DNA of 64,000 bases from Sphingobium sp. OAS761. Lineage in GTDB: Bacteria; Pseudomonadota; Alphaproteobacteria; Sphingomonadales; Sphingomonadaceae. The stretch is taken from contig NZ_JALJVY010000006.1 of assembly GCF_024168485.1 (NCBI RefSeq), positions 62,001-126,000 of the forward strand. The letters are read 5' to 3'. This document shows positions 9,001 through 17,212 of the stretch, in pieces. A model generated the notes under the pieces. It did no database searches. It was not told the DNA's origin and was given only the letters and a program-made list of their open reading frames with translations. A program made the translations under genes and the position numbers. The number at the start of each line of letters is the position of its first letter. Within the stretch, counting starts at the first letter, position 1.

Positions 9001-9259
9001 CCAAATCCTCCTGGGACCGCGCCACCATGATGCGGTAGGCGCCCTGCATGAAATCACCGTCGCCGCTCATCAGCTTCCAGGAAAGGCGCGGCTGCCGGTT
9101 ACCTAGCGCCAGCGGGGCAGAAACGCCGCATACCTGCAGGTCGACGATGCTGAACCCGGCTGCTTCTGCTGCCGCGAGCCGGCCATTGGCGGCCATGCTG
9201 GTGATGGCAACTGCGCTTGCCTTCATTACGTCCCTGCGGCGCATACGCATATCGTTCAC
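6059..9259 (-). CDS. Secreted alpha-L-rhamnosidase, GH78
   Basis: This roughly 1066-residue enzyme has the full GH78 architecture: N-terminal Ig-like domains (LQVCGVSAPLALG, PRLSWKL), beta-sandwich carbohydrate-binding segments, an (alpha/alpha)6 barrel and a C-terminal beta domain. Family motifs CPQRDERLGWMGDA and GATTMWERWNS followed by NSFNHYAFGA carry the catalytic acid and base regions. The N-terminus contains a twin-arginine-like RRRDVMKAS followed by a hydrophobic stretch ending in AAA, so Tat export is likely. I prefer the GTG at 9259, six bases after GGGAGAGA; an ATG three codons later is the alternative. It removes terminal rhamnose from plant or bacterial glycosides. A decayed GH3 gene follows. 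Confidence 0.93.
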   Translation of the reverse strand: MNDMRMRRRDVMKASAVAITSMAANGRLAAAEAAGFSIVDLQVCGVSAPLALGNRQPRLSWKLMSGDGDFMQGAYRIMVARSQEDLAAGRNLVWDSGRVESASTFDIPFGGPAAPSRARFWWSVEAWDAQGKRSARSRPAMWETGLFDTADWSAQWLASEDMEAALDRQAGLHWIDGTDRIPADGTRFYRTALTAARGESGVLLLSCPGLKAVWLNGKEVQTDDADPVRWTTMATYRLPLRPGRNVIGVSQGRYVSYNMPGSLLAAIIRITDARGNSRRLTSAAGWKASATAPDGWAAPGFDDSAWAATVAAKRKPVGEPWPAYPAMHLRRGFDAAKPVQSARLYATALGCYEPWLNGEKIGDRRMAPESTDTSKRILYQAYDVTGLVKPGRNMLGLWVGDGWYGSEFSEGARFVFGPAPCRVLAQLELTYADGSTEVIGTGDGWTTAPSAILSSEIYDGEVYDARRERSGWAQPDTSEEGWRAAARAAAPDIPVEPQVAPPIRVTRTIAPVAITQPRPDVHVVDFGQNFAGWARLRTQGAAGTKVEMRFAEILLPSGEVDQSNLRTAFARDTYILKGEGEEVWEPRFTYHGFRYVELHGLPHAPTQETLTGLVGHNDLPVTGAFRVGDPVIAKFWRNSTWSQRSNFFGLPTDCPQRDERLGWMGDAAVFWPAAAYNMDVDAYTRRFMQDVRYGQTKAGGFPDVIPPFMPNSQSSSPGWADAGVILPHTAWMHYGDTGIIAENWEAMDRYMAYILERNPAHLWKKSRGSDYADWLAVDAKQPGDATTPKDLIGTAFWAADARMMADMAAAIGKTADADRYRALFGAIRDAFLKEYVQPDGQIGNGSQTSYILPIRFDLLPAQLRMEAGRRLAANIAARGGKLSTGFLGTPHILDALADTGQQETAVALLLQRSYPSWGYMVEKGATTMWERWNSDGEDRTMNSFNHYAFGAITDFLFRRVAGIAPIDPGFRRVRVAPVFDRRIGQGGADYASIAGLIKTDWHYEGDQLILSVDLPPNVQGEVVLPGARRQIRMNRRPVAASRRVTEEKGVTRIVVGSGQYQFTVAV

Positions 9260-9324
9260 GCACTCTCTCCCGTTCGGATGCTTCATTGCCATTGGATTGC
9301 AGCATAGCAGCGATCAGGACAAAT

Positions 9325-9346
9325 AATAATACGATATCGTATGATT
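9325..9346. promoter_or_regulatory. 22-bp near-perfect palindrome upstream of the rhamnosidase
   Basis: The half sites AATAATACGAT and ATCGTATGATT match at 10 of 11 positions, with a perfect 14-bp core ATACGATATCGTAT at 9329-9342. It lies about 70 bp upstream of the rhamnosidase start in a short AT-rich patch, a typical place for a sugar-responsive repressor such as LacI or GntR. No such regulator is next to it. Confidence 0.55.
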
Positions 9347-9482
9347 TATCCCGAGCGCAAAATCGAGAACGCATAGGCGACAGCGGGCCGATATTTATCA
9401 AAGCCCTGACGAAGCATGCATCAACCGCTCGGACCCTCGCAACGCGGGACGGATCCGGCAAGGACGCGCATATGGTGGCGGG

Positions 9483-9746
9483 TCAGTTCGCCTCGCTGCG
9501 CATCCGCGCGACCAGAGCGGCTATCTCCCCGGGTTCCAGAAGCCAGGTCCGGGTCGGACGCCCCTCCCGATGTACCGGTTGCGTCAGCAGCACGCGGGCT
9601 TGCGCCTGCGCGTGAGGTTTGTAGAGCGCGAAGTGGACCGCGCAGTCACGGACCGTGCCGATCAGCGGTGCCTTGCCGTCAAGATCGATCATGGTCGCGG
9701 GCTGATCCCAAGGAATGCTGATCACGGTGCCGGATTTCTGTGTCAT
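9483..9746 (-). CDS. Small protein of unknown function downstream of dgcA
   Basis: An 87-residue soluble protein, starting MTQKSGTVISIPWDQPA and ending EIAALVARMRSEAN. I do not recognise its family, and it has no signal peptide, membrane segment or metal motif. It lies 55 bp downstream of the DgcA-type epimerase on the same strand and may be co-transcribed. The balanced composition and conserved-looking beta-strand pattern suggest a real gene. The ribosome site is weak and a TTG 14 codons upstream is possible. Confidence 0.5.
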   Translation of the reverse strand: MTQKSGTVISIPWDQPATMIDLDGKAPLIGTVRDCAVHFALYKPHAQAQARVLLTQPVHREGRPTRTWLLEPGEIAALVARMRSEAN

Positions 9747-9801
9747 GCCGTCTGCGAGATCATGGCGAGGCGCGAAAATCAAGTCCAAGACACGGTTCGC
9801 G

Positions 9802-10794
9802 TCAAAGTCCGCCCCAAAATCCCTGCGTGGGGGGGTGCAGATAGCCGTCTGCTCCGGTCACGCCGCCCGCGCGATCCCGCGACAGCCAAAGCGGTCCGTC
9901 AAGATCGACGAACATGCTGTCCGCTGCGATGACCCAGGCCGGCGCGATGGACAGGGACGAACAGATCATGCAGCCGGTCATGATCCCCAACCCGCGCGCG
10001 CGCGCGGCCAAGGCCAGCTCCAGTGCGGCAGTCAGGCCTCCGGCCTTGTCGAGCTTTATGTTCACGACGCCATAGCCGTCGGGCAGGTCGTCGAGGTCCT
10101 GCGCAACATGGACGGATTCATCGGCGGCGATTGGAACGACCGAACGAAAACTGGCCAATTCTCTATCTTCCTTCGCGGGCAATGGCTGTTCCAGAAGGTC
10201 GATCCGCAATTGGGCCATCAGGCCTTGCAAGCCCTCGACCTCGGCCATGGTCCAGCTTTCATTAGGGTCGACGATCATCCGCGGCGCCGGCGCCGCGGCG
10301 CGAACCGCCTGCAACTGGGCGGCGGGATCGGCACGGTCCACCTTCACCTTGATGAGCGGGACACCGGCCAGCCTGGTCGCCGCACGCGCCATGGCGTCGG
10401 GCGTGTCGAGGCCAACCGTCAGGGCGGTCGCCATCGGCCGCAACGGGCTGCCTAATCCCAGGGCAGCGGCGATGTCGCTGCCCGCGAGGCGCAGCTCCAG
10501 GTCCCACAGCGCGCAATCCAGCGCGTTGCGAGCGGCGCCGGCAGGCAGGATGTCCAGCAGGTCGCGCCGTCCCGCGCCCGCCTCGATCGCGGCGCGTGCC
10601 GTTTCGATCTGGGTGATGGACGATGCTATGCTCTCGCCATAGCGGGGATAGGGTACGCATTCGCCGCGGCCGACAATGCCGCCTTCCTCGAGCGACACGG
10701 TCACAACGTCGGCCACCGTCTTGACGCCACGGGAGATCCGGAACGGCGTGGCAAGAGGGAAGGTTTCGCCTGCGGCGGTCAATGTGCGGCGCAT
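9802..10794 (-). CDS. dgcA: Enolase-superfamily dipeptide epimerase / N-acetyl-D-glutamate racemase (DgcA-like)
   Basis: A 330-residue member of the muconate-lactonising subgroup. The lid domain starts RRTLTAAGETFPLATPFRISRG. The barrel shows the KxK acid/base (LIKVKVD), metal ligands in IVDPNES, LLEQPLP and AADES, and the second catalytic Lys in NIKLDKAGG. Family members epimerise L-Ala-D/L-Glu dipeptides or racemise N-acetyl-D-glutamate and serve peptidoglycan peptide or D-amino-acid recycling. I place the start at the ATG at 10794; a longer open frame runs upstream without a suitable N-terminus. A LysR regulator gene ends 55 bp upstream on the same strand. Confidence 0.82.
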   Translation of the reverse strand: MRRTLTAAGETFPLATPFRISRGVKTVADVVTVSLEEGGIVGRGECVPYPRYGESIASSITQIETARAAIEAGAGRRDLLDILPAGAARNALDCALWDLELRLAGSDIAAALGLGSPLRPMATALTVGLDTPDAMARAATRLAGVPLIKVKVDRADPAAQLQAVRAAAPAPRMIVDPNESWTMAEVEGLQGLMAQLRIDLLEQPLPAKEDRELASFRSVVPIAADESVHVAQDLDDLPDGYGVVNIKLDKAGGLTAALELALAARARGLGIMTGCMICSSLSIAPAWVIAADSMFVDLDGPLWLSRDRAGGVTGADGYLHPPTQGFWGGL

Positions 10795-10849
10795 GGGATC
10801 AGCCGGTCTCCGTGACGGATATTCGATAGATTTGCCTTCGTCCCATGCG

Positions 10850-11743
10850 TCAGCCCGCCGGAGCGTGCAAGCGTCCGTCGCCGCGCAACGCGGCCCCGAT
10901 CGCGTCCCGCACGGGCAAAGGCGCGTCCAGCCATTGTTCGGCCCCGTGCGCCGCAACCCATCCGAGCGTCCGCCGCGCGGCAAAACCGGTCAGCCGGGGG
11001 CGCACCACGCCGTCAAGCCGGTAGCAATCGGGCATGACGGTCAGCCCCAGGCCCGCCCCCACCATCTGAAGCACATGTTCGTCGTTGGTCGAGCGGAGGG
11101 CGAAATGGGGCCGGACGCCGCGCTCGGTGAAATGGCGGCTGGTGTCCGACAGAGCTTCGCAATGACGGCGCACGATCATCACCGCGTCGGCAAGCTGCTC
11201 TGCTCCTATCTCCGCCTCGCCCGCCAGCGCATGATCGGCCGGCAGCGCAAGGGCGTAGCCTTCGGTCAGCACCGGCCGTTCCAGAAAGCGATCTCCGCCT
11301 CGCCCGGTCAATGTCAGCGCCAGATCGATGCGCCCCTTGGCGAGATGGCCCACCAGTTCACGTTCATTGCCGAAAACCAATTCGAACCTGTGGGTGTCGC
11401 CCGGCCGGGTCTGCGCGACGCCCGTGGCGATGACCCGGCCGGGAACCGACGCCAGCACGCCGAGGCGCAGCGTCGGGAGGTCGGCAGCGATGCCCATCGA
11501 CTGAAGCGCCACGTTGAAATCGCGCTCGATCCGCCGCGCGTGGGCGAGGAAGGTGGCGCCCGCGGCCGTCAGTTCGACCCGCTGGTTGGATCGGACGAAC
11601 AGGGCATGGCCCAGCGTCCGTTCCAGCTTGGCGATACCCACCGACAGGGTCGGCTGCGACACGTGGCAGGCGGCGGCGGCGCGCGAGAAATTGCCCTGAT
11701 CCACGACCGCCAGGAAATAGCGAAGCAGATAGCGGTCGAGCAT
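10850..11743 (-). CDS. LysR-type transcriptional regulator
   Basis: A 297-residue LysR protein with an N-terminal winged helix (LRYFLAVVDQGNFSRAAAACHVSQPTLSVGIAKLE, given here in outline as residues 8-42) and a periplasmic-binding-like effector domain with LRLGVLASVPG and GLGLTVMPDC. It is transcribed toward the epimerase gene, so it may regulate it, but LysR genes are more often divergent and here the divergent neighbour is a dead isovaleryl-CoA dehydrogenase. That raises the possibility that its original target has been lost. Confidence 0.88.
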   Translation of the reverse strand: MLDRYLLRYFLAVVDQGNFSRAAAACHVSQPTLSVGIAKLERTLGHALFVRSNQRVELTAAGATFLAHARRIERDFNVALQSMGIAADLPTLRLGVLASVPGRVIATGVAQTRPGDTHRFELVFGNERELVGHLAKGRIDLALTLTGRGGDRFLERPVLTEGYALALPADHALAGEAEIGAEQLADAVMIVRRHCEALSDTSRHFTERGVRPHFALRSTNDEHVLQMVGAGLGLTVMPDCYRLDGVVRPRLTGFAARRTLGWVAAHGAEQWLDAPLPVRDAIGAALRGDGRLHAPAG

Positions 11744-11876
11744 CGCCCTGCATCCTTTCAGAAAATCGCGCCGCGTTTCGGCCGATGCATAGATGACGAT
11801 AATATAGTCCGTATGGAAGGTTCAATTGTCCATTGCGTTTGCACTTCGACGGGATGCGCGGGGACAGGAGAGAGCG

Positions 11877-12080
11877 ATGACCGATTCCGATTTCGCGCTT
11901 GGCGAAACGGCGGACATGATCCGCGACAGCACCCCCCGTTTCGTCGCCGACCGGATCGCCCCACTGGCCGCCGAGATCGACGCGAGGGCCCGGTTTCCGC
12001 GCGCGCTGTGAGCCGACATGGGCGCGCTCGGCCTGTATCGCGCAACCCTCGACGAGGCTGATCGCGGGAGGGCCGCCTGA
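11877..12080 (+). pseudogene. Isovaleryl-CoA dehydrogenase remnant (N-terminal 60-70 codons)
   Basis: Starting at an ATG with CAGGAGAGAG upstream, the frame reads DFALGETADMIRDSTPRF, then DRIAPLAAEIDARARFP, the typical N-terminus of isovaleryl-CoA dehydrogenase. A TGA at 12009 replaces the Trp codon TGG expected before ADMGALGLYRATLDE, and the similarity then ends. No FAD or catalytic Glu region remains. It is divergent from the LysR gene and is the edge of a deletion that removed the leucine-degradation gene. Confidence 0.8.
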
Positions 12081-12091
12081 CCGTGTTGCCG

Positions 12092-12925
12092 CTACAGCCG
12101 GTCGGCGTGCCAGCGCAGGTGATCGCCCATGAAGGTCGAGATGAAATAATAGCTGTGGTCGTAACCCGGCTGCATCCGCAGCGTGAGGTCGATACCCGCT
12201 GTCCGGCAGGCATGGGCCAGCAGATGCGGGCGCAGTTGCTCGTCCAGAAACTGGTCGGCGTCCCCCTGGTCCACCAGCAACGCGGGGACATGCGCGCCGT
12301 CCTCGATCAGCGCGATCGCGTCGTGGCGACGCCACGCCGCCCGGTTGTCGCCCAGATAGCCGCCCAGTGCCTTGCCCCCCCAGGGCACCTGCCCCGGCGC
12401 GACGATCGGGGCGAAGGCGGACACCGCCTTGTATCGTTCCGGAAAGGTCAGTCCGATGGTCAGCGCGCCATGTCCCCCCATGCTATGGCCCATGATCGAC
12501 TGCCGGTCCATGTCGACCGGGAAGTGCGCCGCGATCAGGGCGGGCAGTTCCTGCGTCACATAGGACCACATGCGATAATGCGCCGCGAACGGCGCGCGCG
12601 TGGCATCGACGTAAAAGCCGGCGCCCAGGCCGAAATCATAGGCGCCCGACGGATCGTCGGCGACATCATCGCCGCGCGGCGAGGTGTCCGGCGCTATAAA
12701 AATCAGGCCCAGTTCTGCGCAGGCACGGCGATATTCGCCCTTTTCGGTGACATTGGCATGGGTGCAGGTCAGGCCTGACAGATACCAGACCACCGGCAAT
12801 GCCACCCCCGGATCATGTGGGGGGACATAGACCGAAAAGGTCATGTCGGTGCCGGTGCTGGCCGATGCATGGCGATAGACGCCCTGCACGCCGCCGAACG
12901 CCCGGTTCTGCGAGAGCGTTTCCAT
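12092..12925 (-). CDS. fghA: S-formylglutathione hydrolase
   Basis: A 277-residue alpha/beta hydrolase of the esterase D family. The nucleophile Ser lies in GHSMGGHGAL, the acid Asp in LLVDQGDADQFL, and the His in GYDHSYYF, all at family positions. It hydrolyses S-formylglutathione to formate and glutathione, the second step of formaldehyde detoxification. The start at 12925 lies four bases after the stop of the hydroxymethylglutathione dehydrogenase gene, so the two are co-translated. Confidence 0.95.
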   Translation of the reverse strand: METLSQNRAFGGVQGVYRHASASTGTDMTFSVYVPPHDPGVALPVVWYLSGLTCTHANVTEKGEYRRACAELGLIFIAPDTSPRGDDVADDPSGAYDFGLGAGFYVDATRAPFAAHYRMWSYVTQELPALIAAHFPVDMDRQSIMGHSMGGHGALTIGLTFPERYKAVSAFAPIVAPGQVPWGGKALGGYLGDNRAAWRRHDAIALIEDGAHVPALLVDQGDADQFLDEQLRPHLLAHACRTAGIDLTLRMQPGYDHSYYFISTFMGDHLRWHADRL

Positions 12926-12929
12926 CGCT

Positions 12930-14042
12930 CTAGAACACCACCACGCTGCGGATGCTCCTGCCCGCATGCATCAGGTCGAACGCGGTGTTGATCTCTTCCA
13001 GGCCCATGACATGGGTAATCATCGGATCGATCTCGATCTTGCCGGTCATGTACATATCGACGATCTTGGGAACATCGGTACGGCCCTTGGCACCGCCGAA
13101 TGCGGTGCCGCGCCAGTTGCGGCCGGTAACCAGCTGGAAGGGCCGGGTGCTGATTTCCTTGCCCGCTTCGGCGACGCCGATGATGATGGAGGTGCCCCAT
13201 CCGCGATGGCACGCCTCCAGCGCGGTGCGCATCACGTCGGTATTGCCGGTCGCGTCGAACGTGTAGTCGGCGCCGCCGTCGGTCATCTCGACGATCCGCG
13301 CGACGACGTCCTCGCGGCTCATGCCTCTGGAATTGAGGAAATCGGTCATGCCGAACCGCCGCCCCCATTCCTCACGGTCGGGATTAATGTCGACACCGAT
13401 GATCCGGCCCGCGCCGGCCAGCCGCGCACCCTGGATCACGTTGAGGCCGATGCCGCCCAAGCCGAATACGACGACATTGTCGCCGACCTGCACCTTCGCC
13501 GTGTTCACCACCGCGCCGACGCCGGTGGTGACGCCGCAGCCGATATAACAGCTCGTCTTGAAGGGTGCGTCCTCGCGGATTTTCGCGACGGCTATTTCGG
13601 GCAGCACGGTGAAGTTGGAGAAGGTGGAGCAGCCCATATAATGGAAGATCGGCTGTCCCCTGTAGCTGAAGCGGGTGGTGCCGTCGGGCATGAGGCCCTT
13701 GCCCTGCGTCGCGCGGATCGCGGTGCACAGGTTTGTCTTGCCCGACAGGCAGCTTTTGCACTGGCGGCATTCGGGCGTGTAGAGCGGAATGACATGATCG
13801 CCCGGCTTGACGCTCGTCACGCCGGCGCCCACCTCGCGCACGACGCCCGCGCCCTCATGCCCCAGCACCGAGGGGAAAATGCCCTCGCTGTCGAAACCGT
13901 CCAGCGTGTAGGCATCCGTGTGACAGATGCCGGTCGCCATGATCTCTACCAGCACTTCACCCGCCCGGGGTCCATCCAGATCAAGCTCGACGATCTCCAG
14001 GGGTTTTTTGGCTTCGAAGGCGACGGCGGCGCGGGTCTTCAT
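12930..14042 (-). CDS. frmA: S-(hydroxymethyl)glutathione dehydrogenase / class III alcohol dehydrogenase
   Basis: A 370-residue zinc alcohol dehydrogenase of class III. Catalytic zinc ligands are in GICHTDAY and LGHEGAG, the structural zinc Cys cluster in [17 protein letters not shown], and the NAD site in [14 protein letters not shown]. The Gly-rich [10 protein letters not shown] segment is typical of the class. It oxidises the spontaneous adduct of formaldehyde and glutathione to S-formylglutathione. It forms an operon with fghA and is divergent from a LysR regulator. Confidence 0.96.
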   Translation of the reverse strand: MKTRAAVAFEAKKPLEIVELDLDGPRAGEVLVEIMATGICHTDAYTLDGFDSEGIFPSVLGHEGAGVVREVGAGVTSVKPGDHVIPLYTPECRQCKSCLSGKTNLCTAIRATQGKGLMPDGTTRFSYRGQPIFHYMGCSTFSNFTVLPEIAVAKIREDAPFKTSCYIGCGVTTGVGAVVNTAKVQVGDNVVVFGLGGIGLNVIQGARLAGAGRIIGVDINPDREEWGRRFGMTDFLNSRGMSREDVVARIVEMTDGGADYTFDATGNTDVMRTALEACHRGWGTSIIIGVAEAGKEISTRPFQLVTGRNWRGTAFGGAKGRTDVPKIVDMYMTGKIEIDPMITHVMGLEEINTAFDLMHAGRSIRSVVVF

Positions 14043-14139
14043 CTTGTCTCTCCTGATGACATGCCCACGGCCTAGCGTTTTTGCGACTGGGTGTTAAAGG
14101 GGGCTTTGAGTAAAAGTTTATAACCATGGAGTGATAATC

Positions 14140-15024
14140 ATGGATGGCTGGGCCGGAATCGACGAATTTGTCGCCGCGGCCCTGGCCGGCTCCTTTTCCG
14201 CCGCCGCGGGTAGGCTCGGCTGTTCCGTCACCCATATCAGTCGATCGGTCGCGCGGCTGGAAAAGCGGCTCGATGCACGCCTTTTCCATCGCACGACCCG
14301 TCGCGTTACGCTGACCGATACCGGGCAGACATTCTTGCGTCAGGCCGAACGGCTGGTAGCGGAGCGGGATGAGGCGATCGCTTCGGTGACGTCCACGGGC
14401 GAACCGCAGGGCGCTTTGCGTATCACCTGTTCGACGGCGATGGGAGAGTTGTTCATCGCGCCGATCGTCAATCGATATGCCGCACTCCATCCGCGCCTCA
14501 GCGTGACGATGGAACTGACGAACCGGCTGGTCGATTTGATAGCCGACAATTTCGACCTCGCCATTCGTACCGGCGCGATGGCGGATTCGCAGTTGATCCG
14601 TACCCGCATCGCCTCCCGGTCCTTTTCGAGCTGTGCCGCGCCCGTTTATCTTGATCGACGCGGCCGGCCGCGAACGCCGGAGGATCTGGCGGGTCAGGAC
14701 TGCCTGCTGGGGTCGACATCGACCTGGCATTTTTCGGTGGATGGCCGCGATGTGATTTATCGTCCGCGGGGAAGATTGCGCGTCAACAGCGGCCGCGCGG
14801 TGCTCGATGCAGCGTTGCAGGGAATGGGCATATGTCAGTTGCCCGAATTCTATGTCCTGCCCTATCTGCGAACCGGCGCGCTGGAACCGGTGCTCGAGGA
14901 CAGCCGGCCGCGCGACGAACCGATTTGGGCTGTTTATCCGCAGCGCCGTCATCTCTTGCCCAAGGTTACGGCGCTGGTTGCGATGCTTCGACGCGAACTG
15001 CCGAAGGCGCTGATCGCCGGCTAG
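14140..15024 (+). CDS. LysR-type regulator divergent from frmA-fghA
   Basis: A 294-residue LysR protein of the CrgA/DmlR-like group: winged helix near the N-terminus (FVAAALAGSFSAAAGRLGCS then VARLEKRLDARLFHRTTRR) and an effector domain with GALRITCSTAMGE and NFDLAIRTG. The ATG at 14140 has GGAG eight bases upstream; a GTG at 14131 is less suited. The 97-bp divergent region with frmA suggests that it controls the formaldehyde operon, as often seen for this arrangement in alpha- and betaproteobacteria. Confidence 0.9.
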   Translation: MDGWAGIDEFVAAALAGSFSAAAGRLGCSVTHISRSVARLEKRLDARLFHRTTRRVTLTDTGQTFLRQAERLVAERDEAIASVTSTGEPQGALRITCSTAMGELFIAPIVNRYAALHPRLSVTMELTNRLVDLIADNFDLAIRTGAMADSQLIRTRIASRSFSSCAAPVYLDRRGRPRTPEDLAGQDCLLGSTSTWHFSVDGRDVIYRPRGRLRVNSGRAVLDAALQGMGICQLPEFYVLPYLRTGALEPVLEDSRPRDEPIWAVYPQRRHLLPKVTALVAMLRRELPKALIAG

Positions 15025-15077
15025 GCCATCGGCGGACATGCGGCGACGACCCGGGGCGACGGGATGCCCCCTGTGTC

Positions 15078-16928
15078 TTACCTTTCGATCTGGCTCACGT
15101 CGCGAACGGCGCCCTTTGCCGCGTTGGTCGTCATGGCGGCATAGGCGCGCAGGGCCGGCGAAACATCGCGCTTGCGGCCAAAGGGCTTCCACGCCTTTGG
15201 GCCCCTTGCCTCCATCTCGGCGCGGCGTTCCGCGAGCAGCGCATCGTCCAGATCGACCCGGATGACGCGGGCCGGGATGTCTATGATGATGGGGTCGCCC
15301 GTCTGGACCAGCGCGATCAGGCCGCCCTCGGCCGCTTCGGGCGAGACATGGCCGATCGAAAGGCCTGACGTGCCGCCGGAAAACCGCCCGTCAGTGATGA
15401 GCGCGCAGGCCTTGCCCAGCCCCTTCGACTTCAGATAGCTGGTGGGATACAGCATTTCCTGCATTCCCGGCCCGCCCTTCGGCCCTTCATAGCGGATGAC
15501 GACCACGTCGCCTTCCTTGACTTCGTTGCCCAGGATACCCGCGACGGCCGCGTCCTGGCTTTCATAGACGCGCGCGGTGCCGTGGAAGACGAGGATGCTT
15601 TCGTCGACGCCCGCCGTCTTCACGATGCAGCCTTCTGGCGCGAGATTGCCGAACAGGACGGCCAGGCCGCCATCCTTCGAGAAAGGATGCTCGGCTGAGC
15701 GGATGACGCCGTTTTCGCGGTCGATGTCCAGATCCTCCCAGCGTTCCGACTGGCTGAAGGCGACCTGCGTCGGGACGCCGCCGGGCGCGGCCCGGTAGAA
15801 ATTCCGCACGTCATCGCTGTTGGTGCGGCCGATGTCCCAGCGGGCCAGCGCATCGGCCAAGGTGCGGCTGTGCACGGTCGGCAATGATGCATCGACCAGC
15901 CCCGCGCGCTCCAGCTCGCCCAGTATCGCCATGATGCCGCCGGCGCGGTGGACGTCCTCCATGTGCACGTCCTGCTTGGCGGGCGCGACCTTGCACAGGC
16001 ACGGCACGCGGCGGGACAGGCGGTCGATGTCGGCCATGGTGAAATCGACCCCGCCCTCATAGGCGGCGGCGAGCAGGTGAAGCACCGTGTTGGTGGAACC
16101 GCCCATGGCGATGTCCAGGCTCATGGCGTTTTCGAACGCGGCGAAGTTGGCGATGGAGCGGGGGAGGACGCTCTCGTCATCCTGCTCATAATAACGCTTG
16201 GCGATGTCGACGATCAGATGCCCCGCCTCGCGGAACAGGCGCTCGCGATCGGCATGGGTGGCCAGCGTCGACCCGTTTCCGGGCAGCGACAGGCCCAGCG
16301 CTTCGGTCAGGCAGTTCATCGAATTGGCGGTGAACATGCCCGAGCAGGAACCGCAGGTCGGGCAGGCCGAACGTTCGATCACCTGCACTTCCTCGTCGGT
16401 ATAGCTGTCGTCGGCGGCAACGACCATGGCATCGACCAGATCGAGGGCGACCTTCTTACCGCGCACGACCGTTTTGCCCGCCTCCATCGGTCCGCCAGAC
16501 ACGAAGACGACGGGGATGTTGAGACGCATGGCGGCCATCAGCATCCCGGGCGTGATCTTGTCGCAGTTGGAGATGCACACGATCGCGTCGGCACAATGGG
16601 CGTTCACCATATATTCGACGCTGTCGGCGATCAGGTCGCGGCTGGGCAGCGAATAGAGCATGCCGCCATGGCCCATGGCGATGCCGTCGTCGACGGCAAT
16701 GGTGTTGAATTCCTTGGCGACGCCGCCCGCTGCCTCGATTTCCCGTGCGACAAGCTGGCCCAGATCCTTCAGGTGCACATGACCGGGCACGAACTGGGTG
16801 AAGCTGTTAGCGATGGCGATGATCGGCTTCCCGAAATCCTCGTCCTTCATGCCCGTTGCGCGCCACAGGCCACGCGCGCCGGCCATGTTGCGGCCGTGGG
16901 TGGTGGTGCGGGAACGGTAGGCGGGCAT
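15078..16928 (-). CDS. ilvD: Dihydroxy-acid dehydratase
   Basis: A 616-residue IlvD. Iron-sulfur cluster Cys residues are visible in [11 protein letters not shown] and [18 protein letters not shown], with the signature [14 protein letters not shown] near the C-terminus. It dehydrates 2,3-dihydroxy-3-methyl acids to 2-oxo acids in valine, leucine and isoleucine synthesis. The start [20 protein letters not shown] is the usual N-terminus, so the 22 extra upstream codons are not used. It is a single gene here, with a 284-bp upstream region shared with the divergent thiolase that contains AT-rich promoter-like DNA at about 17085-17120. Confidence 0.97.
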   Translation of the reverse strand: MPAYRSRTTTHGRNMAGARGLWRATGMKDEDFGKPIIAIANSFTQFVPGHVHLKDLGQLVAREIEAAGGVAKEFNTIAVDDGIAMGHGGMLYSLPSRDLIADSVEYMVNAHCADAIVCISNCDKITPGMLMAAMRLNIPVVFVSGGPMEAGKTVVRGKKVALDLVDAMVVAADDSYTDEEVQVIERSACPTCGSCSGMFTANSMNCLTEALGLSLPGNGSTLATHADRERLFREAGHLIVDIAKRYYEQDDESVLPRSIANFAAFENAMSLDIAMGGSTNTVLHLLAAAYEGGVDFTMADIDRLSRRVPCLCKVAPAKQDVHMEDVHRAGGIMAILGELERAGLVDASLPTVHSRTLADALARWDIGRTNSDDVRNFYRAAPGGVPTQVAFSQSERWEDLDIDRENGVIRSAEHPFSKDGGLAVLFGNLAPEGCIVKTAGVDESILVFHGTARVYESQDAAVAGILGNEVKEGDVVVIRYEGPKGGPGMQEMLYPTSYLKSKGLGKACALITDGRFSGGTSGLSIGHVSPEAAEGGLIALVQTGDPIIIDIPARVIRVDLDDALLAERRAEMEARGPKAWKPFGRKRDVSPALRAYAAMTTNAAKGAVRDVSQIER

Positions 16929-17212
16929 GACTCGGGTCCTTTGCGGGGTAACGAATGCGGCCCCTCTACAGGCTGGGGCCGGGGTGTGGAACAAATTATT
17001 CCTTTGACCCGTCGATCACGCCATTTTCTTACGTCGCGCAGGTGGGCGGCAACAGAGTCCGGTAGGAGAACAAGGTTCTTGAATTAACGTCATTTAATTT
17101 CAATCATTTATACCATTATTGGCGCGCCAGGTCAGCATCGTAAAAGGCGTTGCGTGGATCGGTCGCCGGACCCACATAGACATGACACGGCGCCACCGCA
17201 GGAGAGAGAGAA

